Source: Pseudoxanthomonas sp. 3HH-4 (GTDB lineage: Bacteria > Pseudomonadota > Gammaproteobacteria > Xanthomonadales > Xanthomonadaceae). From it: a stretch of 64,000 nt of DNA. The stretch spans positions 141,526-205,525 of the forward strand of contig NZ_VFPB01000004.1 in assembly GCF_006716465.1 (NCBI RefSeq). The letters run 5' to 3'. Below the pieces are notes generated by a model that was given only the letters and a program-made list of their open reading frames with translations, had not been told where the DNA came from and did no database searches. How positions within the stretch are numbered: the first letter of the stretch is position 1; the number at the start of each line of letters is the position of its first letter. Below are positions 1-8,053 of this stretch, piece after piece. Position numbers and translations under genes: made by a program.

Positions 1-244
1 ACATCGAACCGCGCCTCCTGAAACTGGAGGCGACCGCTGATCGTGGCGCGTCGCAACGCGTCCGGGTGGTGAACGTTCGTGTCTACTTTCCGCGTTCGAG
101 GACCAGCAAAGGATCGATGCGGACATCGAACCGCGCCTCCTGAAACTGGAGGCGACCGCTGATCGTGGCGCGTCGCAACGCGTCCGGGTGGTGAACGTTC
201 GTGTCTACTTTCCGCGTTTGAGGACCAGCAAAGGATCGATGCGG
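1..244. repeat. 122-bp tandem repeat, two full copies at the window edge
   Basis: Positions 1-122 and 123-244 are the same 122-bp unit with one visible difference (C at 97, T at 219). A third partial match of 10 bases follows at 245-254. Each unit carries the last 12 codons plus stop of the adjacent M23 peptidase gene (minus strand) and 82 bp of downstream DNA. The single change alters one codon near the C-terminus (Lys in the intact gene, Glu in the outer copy). Each unit also has a 7-bp hairpin (12-18 with 26-32; 134-140 with 148-154) about 50-70 bp past the stop codon. The array may continue to the left of the window. Confidence 0.95.
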
Positions 245-1059
245 ACATCGAACCAGTTCATCCCCCAATGCAGATGCGGCCCCGTCGCGCGCCCGGTCGC
301 ACCGACGGCACCGATCACCTGGCCCGGTTCCACGCGATCCCCCACCTTCACGTCGATGCGCGATAGATGCAGGAAGTTGGAGCTGATGCCATGGCCATGG
401 TCCAGCAACAGCGTGCCGCCGGTCAGGTAGAGGTCGGGGGCGGCGAAGGTCACCACGCCAGCGGCAGGTGCCTTCACGGGCGTGCCGTTCGGCGCGGCGA
501 TATCCATGCCGGAGTGCCCCGCGCCGGGTTGGCCGTTGTAGACGCGGGCATTGCCGAAACGACCGCTGATGCGGCCCTGGACCGGCCACTGGAAGGGCAG
601 GGCGAAGTCGGCGCGTTCGTCGTCGCGTACACGCGCCGCGGTGACCAGCGCCTGTTCGCGCTGGATGCGCGCGGCGATCTCCGGCGGTGGATTGACCGTC
701 TTGGGCGGCACGCCATTGACGTTCTCCACGGGCCAGTCACGTGGAGCCACGGTGATGCTGACGAATTCGCTGCGGCCAGAGGGCGTGGTGACGGAGACCT
801 GCAGCGGGCCGGTTTCATCACGGCCCACGCCAAGCACCACCGTGCCGTAGCCCGTCGTGCGCAGCAGGCGGTCGCGATACCGCACCTGGCTGCCCGGCGG
901 GACTTTGCCGAACACCAGCGCACCCTGCGACACGCTGCCCGGGAACACCACACGCTCTTCCTGCGAAACGGGTGCGGCGGGTGCCACATCCTGCGCGGCA
1001 ACCAGGGGAATCCACCCCGCACAGACAGCGGCGAACAGCGCCGCGACCGCCAGCTTCAA
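205..1059 (-). CDS. secreted M23-family (LytM-like) peptidase
   Basis: The protein has 284 residues with an N-terminal signal peptide (cleavage near residue 22) and a C-terminal M23 domain from about residue 160 to 270. The LytM zinc ligands are visible: His182 and Asp186 in GHSGMD and His264 in HLHW. The catalytic histidines are probably His231 and His262. The family cuts peptidoglycan cross-links or acts as an envelope peptidase, so this should act in the periplasm. The start codon overlaps the pyrC stop as ATGA, so the two genes are probably co-translated. The last codons lie in the innermost copy of the 122-bp tandem repeat. The physiological substrate is not evident from sequence. Confidence 0.9.
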   Translation of the reverse strand: MKLAVAALFAAVCAGWIPLVAAQDVAPAAPVSQEERVVFPGSVSQGALVFGKVPPGSQVRYRDRLLRTTGYGTVVLGVGRDETGPLQVSVTTPSGRSEFVSITVAPRDWPVENVNGVPPKTVNPPPEIAARIQREQALVTAARVRDDERADFALPFQWPVQGRISGRFGNARVYNGQPGAGHSGMDIAAPNGTPVKAPAAGVVTFAAPDLYLTGGTLLLDHGHGISSNFLHLSRIDVKVGDRVEPGQVIGAVGATGRATGPHLHWGMNWFDVRIDPLLVLKRGK

Positions 1060-2402
1060 CGTGCGAACTCCAGGCGCTGGCCCACGGGTGTACCCACCAG
1101 GTGCTCACCGTTCCAGACCATGCGGCCATTGACCCATGTGGCGCCGACGCGGGAACGGAACGTGCGGCCTTCGAACGGCGACCAGCCGACCTTGGACAAC
1201 ACGTCCTCACGCTTCACGGTGAACGGCTCGTCGTCGATCAGCACCAGGTCGGCGAAGTAACCCTCGCGCAGATAGCCGCGTTCCTTGACGTCGAACAACT
1301 GCGCGGGCGCATGCGCGAACTTCTGCACCACGCGGGTCACGTCCATGCGGCCTTCATGCACCAGTTCCAGTGCGGCGACCAGCGCGTATTGCACCAGCGG
1401 CAGGCCGGAAGGCGCCTGCACGTATGGCTTTTCCTTTTCTTCCAGCGTATGCGGCGCATGGTCGGTGGCCAGCACGTCGATCACGTCGTCCACCAGCGCC
1501 TTGATCAGCGCCTCGCGGTCGCTGGCGTCCTTGATGGCGGGATTGCACTTGATCAGGTTGCCCAGCGCCGCATAGTCGGCGCGGTCGAAGCGCAGGAAAT
1601 GGATGCAGGTCTCGGCGGTGATCCGCTTGCGCGCGCCGTCCGCATGCACCAGCGGGCCGGGCGTGAACAACGCCAGTTCGTCGGCGGTGGAGATGTGCAG
1701 CACGTGCAGGCGGGTGCCGTGCTTGCGTGCCAGCGACATCGCCAGGCGGGTCGACTTGATGCAGGCCTCGCGGCTGCGGATGTCCGGATGGTGCTCGGCC
1801 GACAGGGCATCGCCGTACCTGGCCTGGAACGCGGCCAGATTGGCGTCGATGATCGGCGTGTCCTCGCAGTGGGTGATGATCGGCGTGGGCGCCTCGCGGA
1901 AGATCGCGTCCAGTGTGTCCGGGTTGTCGACCAGCATGTTGCCCGTGGAAGCGCCCATGAACACCTTGATGCCGGGCGCGGTCTTCGGGTCCAGGGTGCG
2001 GATCGCCTCCAGGTTGTCGTTGCTGGCCCCCATGTAGAAGCCGTAATTGCCCCAGGCGCGGCCCTTGGCGCGCTGGTACTTGTCCTCCAGCGCAGCGGCG
2101 TCCAGCGTCGGCGGGCTGGTGTTGGGCATGTCCATGAACGTAGTCAGGCCTCCCGCCACGGCCGCTGCCGATTCGGTGGCCATGTCGCCCTTGTGCGGCA
2201 TGCCGGGTTCGCGGAAATGCACCTGGTCGTCGATCATCCCCGGCAACAGCCAGCGGCCTGCGGCATCGATGACGGTATCGCCGCCCTGGGGCACGATTTC
2301 GGCGGCGATGCGGGCGATGCGGCCATTCTCGAAGCGCAGGTCACCCTCGGTGACGCGGCCCTCGTTGACCAGGCGGGCGTTGACGATGACGGTGGCGGGC
2401 AT
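1056..2402 (-). CDS. pyrC: dihydroorotase, class I type
   Basis: This enzyme (448 residues) closes carbamoyl aspartate to dihydroorotate in pyrimidine synthesis. Amidohydrolase landmarks are seen: DDQVHFREPG at residues 58-67, a likely carboxylated Lys146 in GIKVFMG, His178, His236, and catalytic Asp314 in TDHAPH. The first histidine of the usual HxH metal motif is glutamine (Gln60). I recall the same substitution in the dihydroorotase-like subgroup of Xanthomonadaceae and Bacteroidetes, so it may be normal for this branch. The start codon overlaps the yidD stop (TGATG) and the end overlaps the peptidase start. An allantoinase or hydantoinase role is less likely but not excluded. Confidence 0.88.
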   Translation of the reverse strand: MPATVIVNARLVNEGRVTEGDLRFENGRIARIAAEIVPQGGDTVIDAAGRWLLPGMIDDQVHFREPGMPHKGDMATESAAAVAGGLTTFMDMPNTSPPTLDAAALEDKYQRAKGRAWGNYGFYMGASNDNLEAIRTLDPKTAPGIKVFMGASTGNMLVDNPDTLDAIFREAPTPIITHCEDTPIIDANLAAFQARYGDALSAEHHPDIRSREACIKSTRLAMSLARKHGTRLHVLHISTADELALFTPGPLVHADGARKRITAETCIHFLRFDRADYAALGNLIKCNPAIKDASDREALIKALVDDVIDVLATDHAPHTLEEKEKPYVQAPSGLPLVQYALVAALELVHEGRMDVTRVVQKFAHAPAQLFDVKERGYLREGYFADLVLIDDEPFTVKREDVLSKVGWSPFEGRTFRSRVGATWVNGRMVWNGEHLVGTPVGQRLEFAR

Positions 2403-2659
2403 CAGTGGTTTCCTGTGCAGGAGTGGGGGAGGTCGGCGCCGTCCCGGGCAGGGACCGGGTCATAGCCACCGGGGTGGAGGGGGTGGCAGCGGCCGATCCG
2501 GCGCACCGCCAGCCAGCCGCCCTTCAGCGGGCCGAAGCGGCCGATGGCCTCCATGGCGTACTCCGAACAGGAGGGCACGAAGCGGCAGCGAGGCCCCAGC
2601 AGCGGACTGATGAGGCGCTTGTAGCCCTTCAGCAGCAGGATGAGCAGGCGGGCGAGCAT
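2402..2659 (-). CDS. yidD: membrane protein insertion efficiency factor YidD
   Basis: This 85-residue protein matches the YidD family, which helps YidC insert inner-membrane proteins. It has a short amphipathic N-terminus, then the [14 protein letters not shown] signature with Cys25 and Cys31, a third cysteine at 58, and HPGGYDPV. A longer open frame extends upstream, but the ATG at 2659 gives the family length and begins with the family's typical first residues. In many bacteria yidD sits between rnpA and yidC. Here it heads a small operon with pyrC and the M23 peptidase, with a one-base overlap to pyrC. It diverges from the DksA-like gene. Confidence 0.93.
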   Translation of the reverse strand: MLARLLILLLKGYKRLISPLLGPRCRFVPSCSEYAMEAIGRFGPLKGGWLAVRRIGRCHPLHPGGYDPVPARDGADLPHSCTGNH

Positions 2660-2681
2660 GGCCCGATGATACCGCGTCGGG

Positions 2682-2710
2682 TTGCCGCTGCCTCCCGGGT
2701 AGGCTATAAA
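2682..2710 (+). promoter_or_regulatory. sigma70-type promoter of the DksA-like gene
   Basis: A TTGCCG -35 box (2682-2687) lies 17 bases before a TATAAA -10 box (2705-2710). Transcription would start near 2717. That leaves only about 8 bases before the upstream ATG at 2725 but about 38 bases before the GTG at 2755, which has AAGGAAG in front of it. Confidence 0.7.
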
Positions 2711-2754
2711 AGCGCGCTTTCCCGATGCTCGGGAAGAACAAGGAAGCGCTGTTC

Positions 2755-3861
2755 GTGGCTGCAAAGAAACCTGCGAAGAAGGCCGCCAAGGCCGCCAAGA
2801 AACCCGCTCAGACCGTCGCCAAGAAGCCTGTCGTGAAGAAGGCTGTCGCCAAGAAGCCGGCACCCAAGCCGGTGGCGAAGAAGGCGGCGCCGAAGCCTGC
2901 TGCCAAAAAGCCCGTCGCCAAGAAGGCGGCGCCAGCGAAGAAACCGGCTGCCAAGCCGGTGGCCAAGAAGGCGGCACCGGTCAAGAAAGCGGTCGCCAAG
3001 GCAACCAAGCCCGCAGTTGTCAGGAAGCCTACGCCCGCACCGGTCACCAAGGCGCCCGTCGCCAAGGCGGCCCCGGTGAAGGCGCCGGCCAAGGCCGCGA
3101 AGCCCGCTCCCAAACCCGCACCGAAGCCTGCACCGAAGCCGGCTCCGGCAAAGTCCGCCCCCACCGCGGCTGCGACCAAGACTCCCGTGCCGGTTCCCGC
3201 CTCCAAGGCGGCTGCCCCGGCCCCGGCGCCCGCCGCCAAGGTTCCGTCCCCCCCGAAGCCTGTGCCAGTCCCGAAACCGACTACCAAGAACGCCAAAGCC
3301 TCTACCTCCGTCGAAGCCCCCGTGAGTCCACGTCCCGCTGTTGCCCGCCCCGTGGGCAAGGTCGCAGTGGCCGTGGCCGCCCGGCCTGCGGCGCCGGTCG
3401 TGCGCGGCAAGGTGAAAGAAGTGCCCTACAAGACCGATGAAGCCACCGGTCGCCCGATCGTGCCGACCGGCTACAAGCCCTCGCCTGACGAGGAATACAT
3501 GAGCACGTTGCAGCTGGAGTACTTCCGCCAGCGGCTGTTGCAATGGCGTGCCGACCTGGTCGAGGAATCCAAGCAGACCATCGAGAACCTCAAGGATGAA
3601 GTCCGCGACATCGGCGATGAGGCCGAGCGCGCGACGCGCGAGACCGAGAATTCGCTGGAGCTGCGTACCCGCGACCGCTATCGCAAGCTGATCGGCAAGA
3701 TCGACAGCACGCTCAAGCGGCTCGAGGGTGGCGACTACGGCTACTGCGTCGATACCGGCGAAGAGATCGGTCTGGATCGCCTGGAGGCTCGCCTGACCGC
3801 CGAGCGCACCATCGATGCCCAGGAACGCTGGGAACACATGCAGAAGCAGCAGGGCGACTGA
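2755..3861 (+). CDS. DksA/TraR-like protein with long Lys/Ala/Pro-rich N-terminal region
   Basis: The protein has 368 residues from GTG 2755. I prefer this start over ATG 2725 because of the AAGGAAG ribosome site and the mapped promoter. Residues 1 to about 220 are a low-complexity AAKKPA-type region resembling histone H1-like tails. Residues about 223-368 are a DksA fold: a coiled coil whose tip keeps the DxxDxA motif (Asp285, Asp288, Ala290) that reaches the RNA polymerase secondary channel. Of the four zinc cysteines only Cys331 remains; the others are Thr, Thr and Ala. It may therefore bind polymerase without zinc, and the basic tail may bind DNA or RNA. These functions are inferred. Confidence 0.85.
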   Translation: MAAKKPAKKAAKAAKKPAQTVAKKPVVKKAVAKKPAPKPVAKKAAPKPAAKKPVAKKAAPAKKPAAKPVAKKAAPVKKAVAKATKPAVVRKPTPAPVTKAPVAKAAPVKAPAKAAKPAPKPAPKPAPKPAPAKSAPTAAATKTPVPVPASKAAAPAPAPAAKVPSPPKPVPVPKPTTKNAKASTSVEAPVSPRPAVARPVGKVAVAVAARPAAPVVRGKVKEVPYKTDEATGRPIVPTGYKPSPDEEYMSTLQLEYFRQRLLQWRADLVEESKQTIENLKDEVRDIGDEAERATRETENSLELRTRDRYRKLIGKIDSTLKRLEGGDYGYCVDTGEEIGLDRLEARLTAERTIDAQERWEHMQKQQGD

Positions 3862-3883
3862 GTCCGGCGTCATCCGCATACCG

Positions 3884-3908
3884 AAAACCCCGCCTCGGCG
3901 GGGTTTTT
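3884..3908. terminator. bidirectional intrinsic terminator
   Basis: The stem AAAACCCCGCC (3884-3894) pairs with GGCGGGGTTTT around a two-base loop and ends in a run of six T. An A-run on the other side lets it serve both the DksA-like gene and the convergent MFS gene. Confidence 0.92.
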
Positions 3909-3933
3909 TGTGCCCGGCGGAAGGCCTTGCCGG

Positions 3934-5175
3934 CTACTGCAGCTCGCGCAGGTCCAGCCGCCGCAGCCGCGGCGCTTTCCACGCGGTGAACCCGGCGACG
4001 GAGAGGATCGCGAAACCACCCACGATCACGGCAGGTACCAGCCCCAGCAATCTTGCCATCGTGCCGGCGTAGAACGCGCCCAGTTCGTTCGATGAGCTGA
4101 CGAAGATGCCGTTGATCGACGATACCCGTCCGCGCATCTCGTCCGGCGTGGACAGTTGCAGGATGGTCGAGCGGACCACCACGGAAACGCCATCGCACAT
4201 GCCGTAGAACAGCAGGATCCCCGCCGACAGCCAGAAGCTGCGCGACAGGCCGAAGGCGATGACGCTCAGGCCGAAGCCGGCCACCGCGAACAGCAGCACC
4301 CGCCCCGCGTGCTTCTGCAGCGGATGGCGCGCCAGCCACAGGCCTACGCAGACCGAGCCCGCCGCCGGCATCGCGCGCAGGATGCCGAGGCCCTCGGGTC
4401 CGTAGTGGAGGATGTCGTGGATGAAGGCAGGCAGCATCGCCACCACGCCGCCCAGCAGCACCGAGAACATGTCCAGCGCCATCGCGCCCAGCATGATCTG
4501 GTTGCCCAGCACGAAACGCCCACCCTGCGCGATGCTGGCGAATACCGGCAGGCTGACCGCCGGCGGTCCCGGTTCGTCCACGCGCAGCCGCGCCAGCACG
4601 ATGGCCGCCATCAGCGCGAACACCACCGCCATCGCGTACGACAGCGTCTTGCCGCCAAAACCGACCAGCAGCCCGCCCAGCGCGGGGCCGGTGACCAGCG
4701 CGGCCTGGAAGATCACGCTGCCCAAGCCTGCGGCACGCACGAAGTCCTCGCGCGGCAGCACCTTGGCAAACAGCGCGTTGTAGACAGGACTGAGGAACGA
4801 GCGCGCCATGCCGGTCAGTGCGATGGCGGCGTAGATGGGCCACGTCCCCTGGAAGGGCAGCCAACCCGCAGAGACTGCCACCAGGATCACCGCCGTGGTC
4901 GCCAGTGCGCCGCAGGCGACCATGCCGATCCGTCGTCGTGGCAGGTGGTCGACCAGATAACCGGCGAACGGCGCCACGCAGAAGAACGGCAGTACTTCGG
5001 CCAACCCGACCAGACCCAGCGAGAACGGATCGCGGGTCAGTTCGTAGATGTGCCAGCCGACCGTGACCGCAACGATCTGGTACGACAACAGTGCGCAGAT
5101 GCGGTAGGCCAGTACTGCGGAGTAGCCGCGGTTGCGCAGCAACGAGAAGGCGGAGCGGGACCCGGCTTCGCTCAC
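3934..5175 (-). CDS. MFS transporter (EntS-like exporter family)
   Basis: The protein has 413 residues with about 10-12 hydrophobic segments and no signal peptide. Its N-terminal helix ends in a VGWHIYELTRDPFSLG stretch typical of the MFS_3/EntS group, which exports siderophores or small drugs. It starts with ATG overlapping the sufE stop by four bases, so the two are co-expressed. Nothing in the window makes a siderophore, so the substrate is unknown. Link to iron-sulfur metabolism through sufE is only positional. Confidence 0.82.
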   Translation of the reverse strand: MSEAGSRSAFSLLRNRGYSAVLAYRICALLSYQIVAVTVGWHIYELTRDPFSLGLVGLAEVLPFFCVAPFAGYLVDHLPRRRIGMVACGALATTAVILVAVSAGWLPFQGTWPIYAAIALTGMARSFLSPVYNALFAKVLPREDFVRAAGLGSVIFQAALVTGPALGGLLVGFGGKTLSYAMAVVFALMAAIVLARLRVDEPGPPAVSLPVFASIAQGGRFVLGNQIMLGAMALDMFSVLLGGVVAMLPAFIHDILHYGPEGLGILRAMPAAGSVCVGLWLARHPLQKHAGRVLLFAVAGFGLSVIAFGLSRSFWLSAGILLFYGMCDGVSVVVRSTILQLSTPDEMRGRVSSINGIFVSSSNELGAFYAGTMARLLGLVPAVIVGGFAILSVAGFTAWKAPRLRRLDLRELQ

Positions 5176-5609
5176 TTGGCGTTGGCGGCCGTCTCGCGGA
5201 TGAAGGCCAGCAACGACGCCAGGCCGTTGCTGCGCGTGGGCGAGAGATGCTTGGCCAGGCCGATGTCGGCGATGTAGTCGGGCGTGGCGGCCAGGATGTC
5301 GTCGGCCGATCGCCCCGAGTACACGCGCAGGGCCAGGAAGATCAGTCCGGACACGATGGCCGAATCACTGACGGCATGGAAATCGAGTTTCGTCGCATCG
5401 CCCTCGGGCACGATCCACACCATCGACTGGCAGCCGAGCAGGCGGTGTTCCTCCCGCTTCCACTCATCCGGGAACGCAGGCAGCTTTCGGCCCAGGTCGA
5501 TCAGGTACTGGTAGCGTTCGGACCAGTCGCCGAAGAAGGCGAATTCGTCCTTGATGGCTGCCTGTGCGTCTGCGGCGGTGGGTTCAAGCGGGAAGATCGT
5601 GTTGGTCAT
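5172..5609 (-). CDS. sufE: cysteine desulfurase sulfur acceptor SufE
   Basis: At 145 residues this matches SufE, which takes persulfide sulfur from SufS and passes it to the Suf scaffold for Fe-S cluster assembly. The acceptor cysteine is Cys60 in HRLLGCQSMVW, and the family region with WSERYQYLIDLG precedes it. The other suf genes are not in the window. The gene is upstream of and overlaps the MFS exporter. A CsdE assignment is the main alternative, since SufE and CsdE differ little at this level. Confidence 0.9.
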   Translation of the reverse strand: MTNTIFPLEPTAADAQAAIKDEFAFFGDWSERYQYLIDLGRKLPAFPDEWKREEHRLLGCQSMVWIVPEGDATKLDFHAVSDSAIVSGLIFLALRVYSGRSADDILAATPDYIADIGLAKHLSPTRSNGLASLLAFIRETAANAK

Positions 5610-5634
5610 GGGGTGAGCAAGCCTGGTTCAGAAG

Positions 5635-5757
5635 CCCCTCTCCCCTCGGGAGAGGGGTTGGGGTGAGGGTACGGCGGAGTCCTTATGGTGCCGACGTCCC
5701 GATCTCGCCGGACCCTCATCCGGCGCTTCGCGCCACCTTCTCCCGGCGGGAGAAGGA
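5635..5757. repeat. paired palindromic intergenic repeats between cysS and sufE
   Basis: A CCCCTCTCCC / GGGAGAGGGG palindrome at 5635-5656 is followed by GGTGAGGGT. About 55 bp later comes ACCCTCATCCGGCGC with a CTTCTCCC / GGGAGAAGG palindrome ending at 5757. Opposed elements of this kind are frequent in Xanthomonadaceae intergenic DNA. They may fold at the end of the cysS transcript. Confidence 0.7.
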
Positions 5758-5766
5758 AGGAGCGGT

Positions 5767-7155
5767 TCACGCACGCTTCCAGCGTACGCCCTGCGGCGTA
5801 TCCTCCAGCAGGATGCCTTCGGCCGCCAGCTGGTCGCGGATGGCATCGGAGCGCGCGAAGTCGCGGGACTTCTTCGCGGCGGCGCGCTCGTCGATCAGCG
5901 CCTGGATGCGCGCGTCTTCATCGGAGGATGTGCCGCGGCCGAACCATTCGGCGGGGTCCTGCTGCAACAGGCCGAGCACGAGGCCGGCGCCGAGCAACTC
6001 GCTTTTCAGGCGCTGCCGATCCTCTGGCGTCGTCGCCCTGCGGGCATCTGCGGCGATGCGGGCGACTTCGGCCAGCGCCTGCGGCGTGTTCAGATCATCG
6101 CTGAGCGCATCCTCGATGACCTGCGGCGTGAGCGGCACGACCTTGATCTCGCCCAGGTCGCGCAGCGTGCCGTACAGCCGGTCCAGCGTGTTCTTCGACT
6201 GTTCCACCAACGCGTCCGACCAGTCCAGCGGCTGGCGGTAGTGCGCGGAAAGCAGCGCGTAGCGCAGCGCTTCCGGCGGGTGCTGCTGCAACAGGTCATG
6301 GACCTTCTCGATGTTGCCCAGCGACTTGCTCATCTTCGCGCCACCGAAGTTCAGCATGCCGTTGTGCAGCCAGAAGCGGGCGAATGTCTTGTGCGAACCG
6401 TCGGCGTGCTTGTGTGCGCACTCGCTCTGGGCCACTTCATTCTCGTGGTGCGGGAATTGCAGGTCCACCCCGCCAGCATGGATGTCGATGGTCTCGCCCA
6501 GATGCGCAGCGGCCATCGCCGAGCACTCGATATGCCAGCCGGGGCGACCGATGCCCCACGGCGACTCCCAGCCCGGCAGATCCGGGGTGGACGGTTTCCA
6601 CAGCACGAAATCACCGGGTTCACGCTTGTACGGCGCCACTTCCACGCGCGCGCCGGCAAGCATCTCTTCCGGGTCGCGCCGCGATAGCTTGCCGTATTCC
6701 GGGAAGCTGCCGACCGAGAAGAGCACGTGGCCTTCCGCGGCGTAGGCGTGGCCACCTGCGATCAGCTGCTCGATCATCGCGATGATGTGCGGGATGTGCG
6801 CTGTGGCGGCCGGTTCGATGTCCGGGCTGAATTCACCGGTCACGCCCAGGCCGGCCATGTCCTGCCGGTAGGCATCGGCGTAGCGATCGGTGATGGCCGA
6901 AATCGCCACGCTCAGTTCCTTCGCCGCCGCGTTGATCTTGTCGTCCACGTCGGTGATGTTGCGCGCGTAGCGCAGCGCGCCGTAGCGCCGGCGCAGCAGC
7001 GCGGCCAGCACGCCGAACACCACCGGCCCGCGGGCATTGCCGATATGGACGTAGTTGTAGACGGTGGGTCCGCACACGTACATCGTGGGGACGGGGCCGA
7101 GTGGTTCGAATTCCTCGACCCGGCGGGTGAGGTTGTTGTGCAGGCGCAAGGTCAT
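5767..7155 (-). CDS. cysS: cysteinyl-tRNA synthetase
   Basis: A 462-residue class I synthetase that charges tRNA-Cys. The zinc site and ATP signatures are visible: Cys28 in [13 protein letters not shown] at 37-40, Cys211, His236 and Glu240 in the zinc/active-site set, and KMSKS at 274-278. Length is that of the E. coli enzyme. ATG 7155 puts YVCGPTVYN at the usual distance from the N-terminus. A TAGAAT -10-like box lies on the minus strand at 7183-7188, without a clear -35. It stands alone in its operon. Confidence 0.97.
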   Translation of the reverse strand: MTLRLHNNLTRRVEEFEPLGPVPTMYVCGPTVYNYVHIGNARGPVVFGVLAALLRRRYGALRYARNITDVDDKINAAAKELSVAISAITDRYADAYRQDMAGLGVTGEFSPDIEPAATAHIPHIIAMIEQLIAGGHAYAAEGHVLFSVGSFPEYGKLSRRDPEEMLAGARVEVAPYKREPGDFVLWKPSTPDLPGWESPWGIGRPGWHIECSAMAAAHLGETIDIHAGGVDLQFPHHENEVAQSECAHKHADGSHKTFARFWLHNGMLNFGGAKMSKSLGNIEKVHDLLQQHPPEALRYALLSAHYRQPLDWSDALVEQSKNTLDRLYGTLRDLGEIKVVPLTPQVIEDALSDDLNTPQALAEVARIAADARRATTPEDRQRLKSELLGAGLVLGLLQQDPAEWFGRGTSSDEDARIQALIDERAAAKKSRDFARSDAIRDQLAAEGILLEDTPQGVRWKRA

Positions 7156-7295
7156 GGAGGCGGGGCAGGAGAGAGCCGGTCGATTCTACCTTCTGCGCCG
7201 GGACTGGGGTCGGAGCGGTTTCATGGCGCCGATGTTCAGCCCCACTCAAGGCGCGGTCCCTACACTGTGACACCGGGATACCACTTTCAGGCCAC

Positions 7296-7793
7296 ATGCA
7301 CCGCCTCCGCTCCGCCCTTTTCCTGTCCTGCCTGCTGTTCGCCGCGTCAGCCATGGCGCAGGAGCGGGTGATCCCGGCGGAGAACGTCCGCCTGGACTAT
7401 GCGCAGGTGCTGAGCGTGGAGCCGGTCTACCAGACGTTGCGGGCCAGCCGCACCGAACAGCGGTGTGACGAAGTGCCGGCGCCGAAACCCGAACAACCTG
7501 TCGAGGAAGACAGTCGCTGGTCGAGGGTGGTCAGCTCCGTGCGCGGATGGTTCGGCAGTGACGAGGCCGCAGAGCCACCGGTAGCGCCCCCGGTCCCGAC
7601 GGTGAAGGTCAACTGCCGCATGGTGCCCGTCGAGCGTGAGTTCCAGCGGCCCATCGCCTACGACGTGGATTACATCTACAAAGGCGTGAAGTACCGTTCG
7701 CGTCTTGCCGAGGATCCTGGCAACCGCCTGCGCATCCGGGTTTCCGTGGCGCCTTACACGCCGCCGCTGCAGCCGTCGGCCAGTACGCCCTGA
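7296..7793 (+). CDS. secreted protein resembling glycine-zipper surface-antigen proteins but lacking the zipper
   Basis: The protein has 165 residues with a signal peptide cut after AMA near residue 21. The mature N-terminus (DYAQVLSVEPVYQTLR) and the C-terminus (YDVDYIYKGVKYRSRLAEDPG) look like the flanks of glycine-zipper 2TM proteins (SlyB/17-kDa antigen type). Between them is a charged, Pro-rich linker with a WSRVVSSVRGWFG segment instead of the glycine zipper. It has two cysteines in the mature part and no lipobox, so it is probably a soluble periplasmic protein. No function is known to me. It sits between cysS and the arginine leader region. Confidence 0.7.
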   Translation: MHRLRSALFLSCLLFAASAMAQERVIPAENVRLDYAQVLSVEPVYQTLRASRTEQRCDEVPAPKPEQPVEEDSRWSRVVSSVRGWFGSDEAAEPPVAPPVPTVKVNCRMVPVEREFQRPIAYDVDYIYKGVKYRSRLAEDPGNRLRIRVSVAPYTPPLQPSASTP

Positions 7794-7853
7794 TCCAGCG
7801 CCCACCGAAAGAAGCCTTGCGCTGCGCCGCAGCACATGCGAGCATTCGCGCCC

Positions 7854-7946
7854 ATGAAGATGAACGCACACGCCCATGCTGACAGCGCGGCCCGCCAGGC
7901 CTCGAGCATGACGTCGCGTGCGCGTCGACCGGAATCCTGCATCTAG
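7854..7946 (+). CDS. candidate arginine leader peptide (30 residues)
   Basis: A short frame with four arginine codons at 7893, 7917, 7923 and 7926. Three of them fall in four codons (CGT GCG CGT CGA), close to the TAG stop at 7944-7946. In-frame ATGs at 7854, 7860 and 7908 are possible starts. The last gives a 12-residue peptide with three arginines and has AGG upstream. It precedes an intrinsic terminator in the argF' 5' region, as expected for an attenuation leader peptide. Translation and regulation are inferred from sequence only. Confidence 0.55.
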   Translation: MKMNAHAHADSAARQASSMTSRARRPESCI

Positions 7947-8006
7947 CTGGGTACCCCGGACGTCGTCGCCTGTTCACCGGAAACCCAGCCAGAGGCTGGG
8001 TTTTTT
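7946..8006 (+). promoter_or_regulatory. candidate transcription attenuator of the arginine operon
   Basis: The terminator stem AACCCAGCC (7982-7990) pairs with GGCTGGGTT (7994-8002) around an AGA loop and runs into T 8001-8006, 48 bp before argF'. The GCTGGGT at 7946-7952 overlaps the leader stop codon and can pair with ACCCAGC (7983-7989) instead, forming an antiterminator. A ribosome stalled on the Arg codons would leave 7946-7952 free. A ribosome at the stop codon would cover it and allow termination. The terminator is clear; the switch is inferred. Confidence 0.6.
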
Positions 8007-8053
8007 CGTTTCCGACACCCGCAATGCCACATTCCCGAAACCAGGATGCCGTA

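Noticed and set aside
1..244. Possible attC-like integron sites in the 122-bp repeat
   Set aside because: The R' and R'' core sequences do not match (GTTRRRY and RYYYAAC are not paired), and there are no cassette genes.
2704..3879. A 391-codon minus-strand frame opposite the DksA-like gene, rich in Gly and Arg
   Set aside because: It mirrors the AAKKPA repeats and has no family features, while the plus-strand DksA motifs are clear.
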